Source: Pelosinus sp. (GTDB lineage: Bacteria > Bacillota > Negativicutes > DSM-13327). From it: a stretch of DNA of 64,000 bases. The stretch lies in assembly GCA_029239675.1 (NCBI GenBank), contig JARBUM010000006.1, forward strand, positions 1 to 64,000. Direction: 5' to 3'. Each line of letters opens with the position of its first letter. The first letter of the stretch is position 1. Of the stretch, positions 16,439-24,445 are shown one piece after another. The notes beneath the pieces were generated by a model, which saw only the letters and a list, made by a program, of their open reading frames with translations, searched no databases and was not told where the DNA came from. Made by a program: the position numbers and the translations under genes.

Positions 16439-17281
16439 GTGATAAAGATAGCAATCTTTTTACTTACTTTCCTGATTAGCCTATGGCTCATAGAGACTAA
16501 CCCCGTATTGTGTATGACACTAATAGACAATACAGAAGAACCTATTTTCCTTGGTGAATTGAGTAGTTCAGCCGATAATCCCCCGCCCTATACTCCCCTA
16601 ACAAACAAGAACTTTAATACCTATTGGGAAATGATTTGGGAGGATAATTTCGATAGCGCAACGCTGGATAACACCAAATGGAATGTCATGGACTGGGCTG
16701 CTGAAAAGAATAACGAGTTGGAATATTATACGCCTGACAACATTTCACTTTCAAATGATGCTCTTAATGTCATAACCAAAAGAATGAACTATAACGGTCG
16801 CTTATATACATCAGGAGCAATTGAAACAAAAGATAAGTTTTATTTTCTCTATGGGAAAGTTGAAGTTCGCGCAAAGCTTCCGAGTGGTAAAGGAATTTTT
16901 CCTGCTTTTTGGATGCTACCACAAAGCGAATCTTTTTTGCCTGAAATAGATATTATGGAAATGCTAGGAGATTCTCCATCAGAAATATGGATGGTTTATC
17001 ACTGGATGGATAGTGGTATACAAGAGAAAGTTTATACCTCTCACTTGGGTCCAAACTACTCTAAAGACTATCACACTTTTTCAATTGAATGGAATCCAAA
17101 GGAAATTGTATGGTTCATTGATGGCATTAGGAGATTTTCCACGAATCATTCACCAGACCAACCTATGTTTCTCTATATTAACACGGCCGTTGGCGGCGAC
17201 TGGCCTGGCTCTCCTGATCAGACAACGTTTTTACCCCAGTCTTTAATTGTTGACTATATTCGAGTCTACAAAAAGATATAG
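16439..17281 (+). CDS. Secreted glycoside hydrolase family 16 (beta-glucanase/laminarinase-like)
   Basis: 280 residues: a signal peptide (about 1-25), a short linker, then a GH16 jelly roll. The retaining-enzyme motif E-x-D-x-x-E is intact as E169, D171 and E174 in LPEIDIMEML. Conserved aromatic strands (YGKVEVRAKLPSGKGIFPAFWM) and the ending VDYIRVYKKI are typical. It would cleave internal beta-glucan type links outside the cell. The start is the GTG at 16439 after GGGAGG. As first gene of an operon with a synthase and a deacetylase it probably trims the polymer they make. Confidence 0.93.
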   Translation: MIKIAIFLLTFLISLWLIETNPVLCMTLIDNTEEPIFLGELSSSADNPPPYTPLTNKNFNTYWEMIWEDNFDSATLDNTKWNVMDWAAEKNNELEYYTPDNISLSNDALNVITKRMNYNGRLYTSGAIETKDKFYFLYGKVEVRAKLPSGKGIFPAFWMLPQSESFLPEIDIMEMLGDSPSEIWMVYHWMDSGIQEKVYTSHLGPNYSKDYHTFSIEWNPKEIVWFIDGIRRFSTNHSPDQPMFLYINTAVGGDWPGSPDQTTFLPQSLIVDYIRVYKKI

Positions 17282-17318
17282 GCATCCTTCAGTGTGAGAT
17301 CCACAAAAGGAGGAAATC

Positions 17319-18710
17319 ATGCTCTTTATCACATTGATGCTCTTTTCTATATTTGTGATTTTTCAGCTTTTATATTTGTTTGTTCCTCTTATAAAGTTTA
17401 TTAGAGTACAACCAAAGATAATAGAAATGCAGGAACAAGAACCTATCACTATCCTTGTTCCTGCATTTAACGAAGAAAACATTATTCTAAGTTGCTTAGA
17501 TGGAATTCTTCAGCTAAATTATGCGAACTATGAAGTAATCATCATTAATGATGGTTCTACAGACAATACATTAAGTATATTAAAAAGAAATCTTCAATTA
17601 GTACCAACAATAATAACTAAAGCAAACTTACTCCAACACAGCCCAATTATTAATTGCTACCGCTCTTCTTTGTTCCCTCGTATTTTGGTAATCGACAAAA
17701 TAAATGGTGGTAAGGCAGATTCCTTAAATGCAGGCATAGAATATACCAGCAATGAAATTATTGTTACTCTTGATGCAGATTGTTTTCTACAGTCTCAGGC
17801 ATTTCACGCCATTAACTCTATCTTTAGGAACAAAAACATTGTTGCCGCTGGCGGTGTTGTACTAATCATCCAAGGGATGATCAATGATAACACCGTTCCC
17901 TCTTCAACCTTTAATGTACCAGGACTCATCAAATATCAAATTGTTCAATATTTAACGGCTTTTTATTTACACAAATTCACACAAGCAAAGTTCAATGCCA
18001 TTACTGTAATCTCAGGTGCATTTGGTATTTTTCGAAAATCTGCTTTAAATGAGATCAATGGTTATCGTAACACGATCGGCGAGGATATGGATATTACCTT
18101 ACGTATACATCAACTTATTAGAACAAGGTATACAGAAAACAAGATAGTCTTTATTCCAGAGGCAGTTTGTTACACTGAGTGTCCAGGAGATTTCAAAGAT
18201 CTCTTTCGCCAGCGACTCCGCTGGCAGAAGGCCTTTGTCGATTGCATAATTACCTATTGGAATAACCTTTTCTGTAAATTCGGATTTGGAATATCCATCT
18301 ATTTGTTCTTTGACTCACTACTACTAGGGACCGTTTCAGCCTTCTATACTATTATATTTCTCTTAACTCTTATGTTCGATTATGCTGACCCTTTTTTTGC
18401 GCTTATTCTAATTTCGATTTCCGTTATCTTAGGTGCATCACAAAGCATTGTATCACTAATCATTAGCCAACAATTTGGCTACTCTTACTCCTGGGTTGAT
18501 TACACTCGTTATTACCTTTTTTCTCTTATAGAAGTCCTAAGTTTCCGCCTATTAGGGCTAGCTTTTTGTACCCTAGGAACTATTATGTATTTTTTCAATA
18601 AGCATGAGTGGAACAAAGTAACAAGATCTGGAGAAAAATATACGGTGAACACTGACTTAACTACGTGTAGCGATCTGCAACCAATTTCAGAAAAAGGAGA
18701 GATATTATAA
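17319..18710 (+). CDS. Processive family 2 glycosyltransferase (PgaC/hyaluronan-synthase-like)
   Basis: 463 residues: an N-terminal helix, a GT-A domain and three or four C-terminal helices (about 315-430). Motifs seen are VPAFNEEN, INDGSTD near 78, LDADC with D152 and D154, GEDMD near 255 and the processivity motif QRLRW at 298-302. These mark a membrane synthase that polymerises and extrudes a polysaccharide, most often beta-1,4- or beta-1,6-linked N-acetylglucosamine or a beta-glucan. It lies 37 bases after the GH16 gene and abuts the deacetylase gene. Confidence 0.93.
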   Translation: MLFITLMLFSIFVIFQLLYLFVPLIKFIRVQPKIIEMQEQEPITILVPAFNEENIILSCLDGILQLNYANYEVIIINDGSTDNTLSILKRNLQLVPTIITKANLLQHSPIINCYRSSLFPRILVIDKINGGKADSLNAGIEYTSNEIIVTLDADCFLQSQAFHAINSIFRNKNIVAAGGVVLIIQGMINDNTVPSSTFNVPGLIKYQIVQYLTAFYLHKFTQAKFNAITVISGAFGIFRKSALNEINGYRNTIGEDMDITLRIHQLIRTRYTENKIVFIPEAVCYTECPGDFKDLFRQRLRWQKAFVDCIITYWNNLFCKFGFGISIYLFFDSLLLGTVSAFYTIIFLLTLMFDYADPFFALILISISVILGASQSIVSLIISQQFGYSYSWVDYTRYYLFSLIEVLSFRLLGLAFCTLGTIMYFFNKHEWNKVTRSGEKYTVNTDLTTCSDLQPISEKGEIL

Positions 18711-19457
18711 ATGAATAAAGCACCATCTATTACGTCTTATATTGTTTTAATCCTCATGATCTCCATGTGTGTCTTTACTTCTTTTGGAACTCTTCCGATT
18801 GTGAATGCTCAAAAAAATAATGATTACTATTACATGCCAAAAGACTCTCCCATTTTCTGGAGCGGACCAAATAGCAAAAAAGAAATAGCCTTATCCTTTG
18901 ATGATGGTCCCGATCCTATATATACCCCAAAGATCCTAAACATATTATCAAAATATAACGTCAAGGCCACTTTTTTCTTGGTGGGAGAACAAGCAAAGCT
19001 ACATCCTCAGTTAGTACAAAGAATTATTGCCGACGGTCATGAAATTGGCAGTCATACTATGACTCATCCAAACGCAAATAATACACCGCCACCAACATTA
19101 AAGTCAGAAGTTATGGAATCGGTTACATATTTACAGAATCTAACTAGCCAGGAAATTCGTTTTTTCCGACCACCTTATGGTATTTTAAGTCCATCCTATT
19201 TCTCGGCCTGTTCTGACCAAGGGATTACTATGATCTTGTGGTCTGTTGACACTGTTGACTGGGAATGCCCTTCTTTTGACATAATAGTCGAACGTGTTAT
19301 TAGCCAAATTGGGCAAGGAAGCATTATCCTTATGCATGACGGAGGTGGCAACCGTCAACAAACGGTAGATGCTTTAGATAAAATTTTATGCGAATTAGAG
19401 CAAATGCAACTTAGGCCAGTAACATTATCCAAGCTATTTTTTACAGTAACAGAATAA
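18711..19457 (+). CDS. Polysaccharide deacetylase (CE4, NodB domain), secreted
   Basis: 248 residues with an N-terminal signal/anchor (about 10-33) and a complete NodB domain. All five CE4 motifs are present: SFDDGPD (D64, D65), H115-x3-H119, RPPYG at 153-157, DTVDW near 180 and LMHD with H209. It should remove N-acetyl groups from amino-sugar polymers. Its ATG directly follows the stop of the synthase gene, so the two are co-translated. With the synthase it suggests a partly deacetylated N-acetylglucosamine polymer. A weak hairpin (19488-19503) follows the stop. Confidence 0.95.
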   Translation: MNKAPSITSYIVLILMISMCVFTSFGTLPIVNAQKNNDYYYMPKDSPIFWSGPNSKKEIALSFDDGPDPIYTPKILNILSKYNVKATFFLVGEQAKLHPQLVQRIIADGHEIGSHTMTHPNANNTPPPTLKSEVMESVTYLQNLTSQEIRFFRPPYGILSPSYFSACSDQGITMILWSVDTVDWECPSFDIIVERVISQIGQGSIILMHDGGGNRQQTVDALDKILCELEQMQLRPVTLSKLFFTVTE

Positions 19458-19570
19458 TAACACGACAATAAGGGGGGGGACTTTGGCACTTAGCCGCCTA
19501 AGTTTCTCCTTTTACTGTTAGAGCCGAACATCCTTTGTATTTCGAGTATCTTAGGAACCAGCGTCCAAGA

Positions 19571-20899
19571 TCAACGTAAGTCAATTATTCTTATATCTTT
19601 AATCTGAGATCCAAGATCAATTGCAGTCTCAATATTTAAACTTAAATTACCATTTTGTGTATTCAATGCCAACTCTGGGTAAACCGCCAGTAATGCCTTT
19701 TGCACCAACTCAGGGTTCGCTTTGCCTTCAACTTTTATCATCAATTTATCTCTAAGACTTTCTTTATCTACCGTCAATAGTACCCTGCCGGTAGCACCGG
19801 AAACTGAACTTACAGCATCAGAAATTACTCGACCATAAAGATTCATGTCCCCAGCAACAATCATATCATCAGTACGTCCTTTGATCTTAACAGCCCTTAG
19901 AGGCAGCCAGCATGTACATTTTGCCCAGCATCCCTTATCTCCCGACCGATAGCGAATTAAAGGCATTCCGTCTCTACGGATGGTGGTAAATACCAACTCT
20001 CCTTCATCAGTTGACTTACCAGTAACGGGATCAATAATTTCTGTGATAATATGCAAATCATTAAGATGAAAAGCGCTGCATTCCGGTAGAGCAATGGTTT
20101 GTGCACTGCCAATTTCCGTTGAGCCGTAACTGTCAAAGACAGCTGCACCCCAATACCCAGTAAATAGTTCTTTATGCGCCGAAGTCAATAGCTCACCAAC
20201 GAGTATAATTTTATCAAGGGGCTGGTGATAGCCAATCTGCTGTGCCTCAAAAGTCAAAGCTGTCATATATGAGGGTGAGGAGAAAATGACATTGGGTGAA
20301 AAGCGCTCCATCCATTTAAGCGTTTCCCTAGGATTGTCGGCGCCAACATTTAGCGGTAATCCACCTGCACGTTCCACCGCACGCTGCACACTAGCACCAC
20401 CGATCCACAGTCCATGACCAATGGGCAAAGCAACTAAAGCAACAAGTCTTCCTTCATGAGCAACGCGAAGTGCCACACCATAAAGATTGGACAGCATCTG
20501 CATTTCACGATAGGTATAATACATTCTTTTGGGTTCACCTGTTGTGCCTGAAGTAGTAAATACAGCGGACAGCTTTTCTTCTGGTACGCAGAGGAACTCC
20601 TGCCATTGTCGTATATCTTTCCCAGTGGTAAAAGCAAGCTTGTGCAAATCATTAGGTGTCCTAATATCTTCCGGGTACACTCCGCATTTATCAAACATGC
20701 GTTGATAAAAGGGTGAATGCGCATACACATAATCTATCGTATTACGCAATCGTCGCTCCTGAATGGCAGCAATCAGCTCTGGTTTTACTCCAGATTCCAT
20801 TATGCGACGCAAAAAATTGCCAGCCCTTTTTGCCACCGCTGGCTGACAATTACGTTCCTCAAAGCGCCGTAACGTTTTATCAATAACCTCTGCAATCAT
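19571..20899 (-). CDS. Phenylacetate-CoA ligase-family adenylate-forming enzyme
   Basis: 442 residues, the usual length of PaaK/coenzyme-F390-synthetase-like ligases. The AMP motif TTSGTTGEPKRMYYT, the middle motif YGSTEIG and the hinge GRTDDMIVAGDMNLYG are intact, and a C-terminal small domain (LLTVDKESLRDKLMIKVEG) is present. Such enzymes activate an aryl or other carboxylic acid as an acyl-adenylate and usually pass it to CoA. No other catabolic genes adjoin it, so the substrate is open. A divergent LysE exporter gene starts 150 bases upstream. Confidence 0.88.
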   Translation of the reverse strand: MIAEVIDKTLRRFEERNCQPAVAKRAGNFLRRIMESGVKPELIAAIQERRLRNTIDYVYAHSPFYQRMFDKCGVYPEDIRTPNDLHKLAFTTGKDIRQWQEFLCVPEEKLSAVFTTSGTTGEPKRMYYTYREMQMLSNLYGVALRVAHEGRLVALVALPIGHGLWIGGASVQRAVERAGGLPLNVGADNPRETLKWMERFSPNVIFSSPSYMTALTFEAQQIGYHQPLDKIILVGELLTSAHKELFTGYWGAAVFDSYGSTEIGSAQTIALPECSAFHLNDLHIITEIIDPVTGKSTDEGELVFTTIRRDGMPLIRYRSGDKGCWAKCTCWLPLRAVKIKGRTDDMIVAGDMNLYGRVISDAVSSVSGATGRVLLTVDKESLRDKLMIKVEGKANPELVQKALLAVYPELALNTQNGNLSLNIETAIDLGSQIKDIRIIDLR

Positions 20900-21052
20900 A
20901 GACTTTCTCCTATACCTTGATCGAATCTCATTTTGATAACCCTTTTCTAATTATGTCCGAACTAATAGCCCTTATGCATAATGAGAATCAAAGTATATCT
21001 ACAAGGATTTTTGTCGACACTGATATTAGATTCTCTGACAGGAGACCAATCT

Positions 21053-21664
21053 ATGAACACTATTCTTTTTACTAAATGTATTATTAGTGGTTTTCTCCTC
21101 GCCGCTCCTATTGGACCGGTCAATCTAATTTGTATCCGTTACACTTTGAGTGAAGGACGTTTTTCTGGACTTATTGTAGGACTGGGAGCAGCCTTGGCCG
21201 ATGTCGTATATGGTTCTGCAGCAGCGGCAGGACTACGTGTTCTGACTAACTTTATTCTCCAGTACGATGTTGCCTTTCGCTGGGTAGGTGGACTATTTAT
21301 TATTTTTCTTGGATTTGCAACATTTCGGGCCGCCCCTCAAAATGAGTCTGACAACAAAAATCCAAAGCGCAGCCTTTATAGCCTTTTCGCGGGAGTATTT
21401 TTTCTGACACTGACCAACCCCGTTACCATTTTTACTTTTATCGCCATTTTTTCATCCTTTGGCATAGCCGTACATGTGACAGATCTGTTTACAACAGTCT
21501 TAGTCTCTTTAGGAGTCTTTATTGGCTCAACCCTCTGGTGGATTACCCTCACCAGCATCGTATGCCTTTTTCGCAACAAAGTGACACCCCACATCATAGT
21601 CCGTATGAACAAAATTGCAGGTATTATTATTATCTTACTCGGCGTTGCTTCAATTACAATGTAA
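21053..21664 (+). CDS. LysE/RhtB-family amino-acid exporter
   Basis: 203 residues with six hydrophobic segments. The start AAPIGPVNLICIRYTLSEGR is the LysE-family signature, and LTLTNPVTIFTFIAIF is the helix 4 motif. Members export lysine, threonine, homoserine lactone or similar compounds. I chose the ATG at 21053 because a GGAG site lies close upstream; an in-frame start at 20981 would add residues unlike the family. It diverges from the CoA-ligase-like gene. A terminator follows at 21696. Confidence 0.9.
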   Translation: MNTILFTKCIISGFLLAAPIGPVNLICIRYTLSEGRFSGLIVGLGAALADVVYGSAAAAGLRVLTNFILQYDVAFRWVGGLFIIFLGFATFRAAPQNESDNKNPKRSLYSLFAGVFFLTLTNPVTIFTFIAIFSSFGIAVHVTDLFTTVLVSLGVFIGSTLWWITLTSIVCLFRNKVTPHIIVRMNKIAGIIIILLGVASITM

Positions 21665-21695
21665 TTTGCAATTTTATACTAATTGAGCAAAATAA

Positions 21696-21716
21696 AAGGT
21701 GGCTAATAGCCACCTT
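21696..21716. terminator. Bidirectional intrinsic terminator
   Basis: Perfect 8-bp stem (AAGGTGGC/GCCACCTT) with a five-base loop. On the minus strand TTTTATTTT follows directly; on the plus strand a weaker T-rich run follows. It serves both the LysE gene and the convergent 38-codon gene. Confidence 0.8.
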
Positions 21717-21723
21717 CGTTGTT

Positions 21724-21840
21724 TTAGCATTGCTTATTTTTCTTCTCATTTTTCTTATTTTCGTTATTAAAAATTTCTTTTGCAAATTCAACATTCTTAT
21801 TTTTCCTGTTTTCTTTTTGCTTACATTCTTGTTCTTTCAT
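21724..21840 (-). CDS. Small Lys/Asn/Glu-rich protein of 38 residues
   Basis: The ATG at 21840 follows a textbook GGAGGTGAT ribosome binding site, and a terminator begins eight bases past the stop, so this is very likely a real gene. The product is highly charged and low-complexity (many KN and KE pairs) with one internal patch, VEFAKEIFN, and a Cys at each end (Cys6 and Cys38). Small charged proteins like this are common among spore proteins of Firmicutes, but I do not recognise the family. Confidence 0.7.
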   Translation of the reverse strand: MKEQECKQKENRKNKNVEFAKEIFNNENKKNEKKNKQC

Positions 21841-21997
21841 ATTGATCACCTCCAATATTATTATTGCCATATTCCTAATTTAAATTAGAGGGAAAATACA
21901 CCTCAATCCTTATTTTAAAAGAACTGGCAATTCAAACGTTGGTGTCAACTTTATAGGCTGTTAACAGAACCCGAAGATAGGGATGAATATAGGTATC

Positions 21998-22735
21998 TTA
22001 GAGAGACTTGTCCAGCGGATAAAAAACCAACTCAGGACTTCCATTCATTGTTTCTTTGACAACAGTTTGAGCCAATATCTGTGTTGGGTCGATTAGGCAA
22101 TACTCTCCACGTATGTAGCGAAATAAAAGAGGGATTTCTGTGCAGCCCGCAATGAAGGAGTACACTCCCATTTTCTGATATTTAGAAACGATGTCTGCGA
22201 GTAGTTTGATACTGGAATTGTCCTCTAACCTACCAGCCTTAGCCTCTTCAATTCCTAGTGAAATATTCTTTTGTTCCTCTTCACTAAGAGTAAGTACATC
22301 TATGCCTACTGTCGAAAATGCTTTTTGATACATTTTAGTCTTAACTGTTGCGGCAGTCGCAAACAACAGGATCTTACCATTATTATCTATATTATGATTC
22401 TTAACATATTCCACTGTATTTTCAATCATATTGATGAATTTTATCTTCACAGCTTCTTGAATGTCCTGATACCAGAAATGCGCCGTATTGCATGGCATCA
22501 CTAAAATATCCGCACCTGCTCTTTCAAGCAACTGTGCGGAAGCTATGAGTTCCTTTAGCGGACTTTCCTTCCCTTTTGTAATAGCATCAACACGAGAAGG
22601 AATTTGTGGATTATTATAAACAATGATCTTGGGATGCTCTTGATCAATACTTGCTGGTGTATTCTTAATTATTTTTTCAAATAAATCGGCTGTCGCCATC
22701 GGACCCATTCCACCTAATATTCCAATAGTAAGCAT
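21998..22735 (-). CDS. Aspartate/glutamate racemase family protein
   Basis: 245 residues: GILGGMGPMATADLFEKI at the start, the first catalytic Cys in MPCNTAHFW and the second in IAGCTEIPLLF. These paired cysteines interconvert L- and D-aspartate or glutamate without cofactor; the gene resembles aspartate racemases more than MurI. It is followed in transcription by nothing close and preceded by a LysR-type gene on the same strand with a terminator between. D-amino acid supply for the wall or spore is one plausible role. Confidence 0.92.
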   Translation of the reverse strand: MLTIGILGGMGPMATADLFEKIIKNTPASIDQEHPKIIVYNNPQIPSRVDAITKGKESPLKELIASAQLLERAGADILVMPCNTAHFWYQDIQEAVKIKFINMIENTVEYVKNHNIDNNGKILLFATAATVKTKMYQKAFSTVGIDVLTLSEEEQKNISLGIEEAKAGRLEDNSSIKLLADIVSKYQKMGVYSFIAGCTEIPLLFRYIRGEYCLIDPTQILAQTVVKETMNGSPELVFYPLDKSL

Positions 22736-22790
22736 GAGAATTCCCCCTTACTTTATGTATTAACTTAATATTACAATATTTATAAATAAG

Positions 22791-22830
22791 AAGAAAATTC
22801 AAGCTATCTATATGCTTATAGAATTTTCTT
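22791..22830 (-). terminator. Intrinsic terminator of the LysR-type gene
   Basis: Arms 22791-22800 and 22821-22830 are perfect 10-bp complements (AAGAAAATTC), with an AGC/GCT pair inside; T-rich sequence follows on the minus strand. Confidence 0.65.
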
Positions 22831-22836
22831 ATTTGG

Positions 22837-23730
22837 TCATAGAAGTTCCCTTATTGTCTTATCTGCGCCAGCTTGGTTCGCTAAAGCTAACAACAGCGCA
22901 TACATAGGCAGCGAGAAAGTTTTATCCTGGTGATACACTAAAGAAATTTGTAGTTGCATAACAGGGTCTCTTTCAATAACAATTAAATTTCCATTAGCGA
23001 TCTCATCTTTTACTAAGGCTCTAGGCAAATAAGAAATACCTAATCCAGCAAGAACAGCATGCTTAATTGCCTCAGAATCACTATACTCAATTGGTGACTG
23101 CAAATCTTTATGTCCCGCATATTCTTCTAATTTCGTCCTAAAGACACTTCCCTCCGTGTAATTAATCATTGGAAAGTCATTACTATCTTGTATTCCTTGA
23201 TGAGTTTTCATAAACTCTTGGCTCGCTACCCATAAAACATCTTCCGTCCATATTCCATGCTGTCTAATTTGTTTAAATGTATTCTGCCCATGTATAAAAC
23301 CAAAATCATAACGATGTTCTATTACACCTTTTAAAACGTCCTGGGTATTCATACAAATCTCTACATTAATACTGAGAGACGGCAATTGCGCTTGGAGTTC
23401 TTTTAGAATAGAGGGTAAAAAATAGTTTATCAGTTGAGTTGATACACCTAATCGAATTGTTTCATCCCCATGCCCAAAGCTTGCCATAACATTTTGAGTT
23501 TCTTCATACAAGCTAACCATCCGCGCTGCATAGTCTATCATAATTTTACCGGCCTCGGTCAATGTTAGTCTTTTTCCATTTCTCTCGAATAACTTCACCC
23601 GAAAAGCATCCTCTAGACTACAAATTTGCGCAGTTATCGCTGGTTGTGAGAAGCTGAGTTGCTCTGCAACCCTCGTAATATTTAGTAATTCTGCTACTAA
23701 TATAAATGTTTTAAATAATCGTATATCCAT
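22837..23730 (-). CDS. LysR-family transcriptional regulator
   Basis: About 297 residues. The N-terminal helix-turn-helix reads MDIRLFKTFILVAELLNITRVAEQLSFSQPAITAQICSLE, typical of the family, followed by a two-lobed ligand domain. The start at 23730 is preferred because it is where LysR proteins normally begin; an upstream in-frame ATG at 23766 adds 12 residues. Its ATG lies 265 bases from the next gene. No divergent target gene is present; the racemase downstream could be one. Confidence 0.92.
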   Translation of the reverse strand: MDIRLFKTFILVAELLNITRVAEQLSFSQPAITAQICSLEDAFRVKLFERNGKRLTLTEAGKIMIDYAARMVSLYEETQNVMASFGHGDETIRLGVSTQLINYFLPSILKELQAQLPSLSINVEICMNTQDVLKGVIEHRYDFGFIHGQNTFKQIRQHGIWTEDVLWVASQEFMKTHQGIQDSNDFPMINYTEGSVFRTKLEEYAGHKDLQSPIEYSDSEAIKHAVLAGLGISYLPRALVKDEIANGNLIVIERDPVMQLQISLVYHQDKTFSLPMYALLLALANQAGADKTIRELL

Positions 23731-23860
23731 GAAAGTTACACCTACAATTAAAAATTCTTGAAACACTTATCTTTTCTTATTATAACATTCAAAGCTTCGG
23801 AGAAGCACAAGAATATCAATTCCCTTCATGCCTCTAAGATCTCCATACCCCTTACTAATA

Positions 23861-23910
23861 AAATAATCTCCATTATAGGAATGATTTTACTTCCTAAATG
23901 GAGATTATTT
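23861..23910 (-). terminator. Intrinsic terminator of the 67-residue gene
   Basis: Perfect 14-bp stem (23861-23874 with 23897-23910) followed by T-rich sequence on the minus strand. Confidence 0.75.
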
Positions 23911-23995
23911 TTATTGATATATCAAATCGTCCTTGTCATTTATATGAAATAAGTTAGTCTAACTACGCCGTTTATATTCTTTTCAGTAATAAATT

Positions 23996-24199
23996 CTATG
24001 AAGGACCATCATCGACTATCTCAATTATATTAGTATTTTCATCGGAATCAATACCACAAATTACATATTTATCTTTGTATTTCTTACTATCTGTTAAGGG
24101 TAAAACGATCGTCGCTTTCGTATTATCCATAAAATCCACATTTACTATTGTTTGATTATCTTCATTTATAGCATTAGTTACTTTTCCTGTCTTAACCAC
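23996..24199 (-). CDS. Small acidic protein, unknown
   Basis: 67 residues starting at a GTG (24199) seven bases after AAGGAGG, so the start is well supported. The product is predicted to be soluble and strand-rich: GKVTNAINEDNQTIVNVDF, ATIVLPL, YVICGIDSD, NIIEIVDDG. The pattern suggests a small beta-barrel of SH3 or OB size. It stands alone between the siroheme reductase and the LysR gene, with terminators on both sides. I recognise no family. Confidence 0.65.
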   Translation of the reverse strand: MVKTGKVTNAINEDNQTIVNVDFMDNTKATIVLPLTDSKKYKDKYVICGIDSDENTNIIEIVDDGPS

Positions 24200-24264
24200 A
24201 AAAAAACCTCCTTTTTAACAATAGTATCTCCAATAAAGCATTTTAAATTTCGGTAAAACAAAAG

Positions 24265-24292
24265 ATTCCCTAAGGAATTAATCCCAGGGAAT
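24265..24292 (-). terminator. Intrinsic terminator of the siroheme reductase gene
   Basis: ATTCCCT/AGGGAAT stem with a 14-base loop and a T-rich tail on the minus strand. Confidence 0.6.
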
Positions 24293-24445
24293 TTTTATGG
24301 ATGACTAAGGTTTAAATGGGGTCAAAATTCCACTTAAATCATTTAAAAATCTATTGTCTGCTGATCTGTTTTCTGTCATTGCTGTAATATCACTTTTTTA
24401 CTGCATATTTTTTCTGCATTTCTGTTTTTTTGGGGTTAAGAGTAC

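Noticed and set aside
21538-21888. 116-codon plus-strand frame
   Set aside because: Shadow of the LysE gene end, the terminator and the small minus-strand gene.
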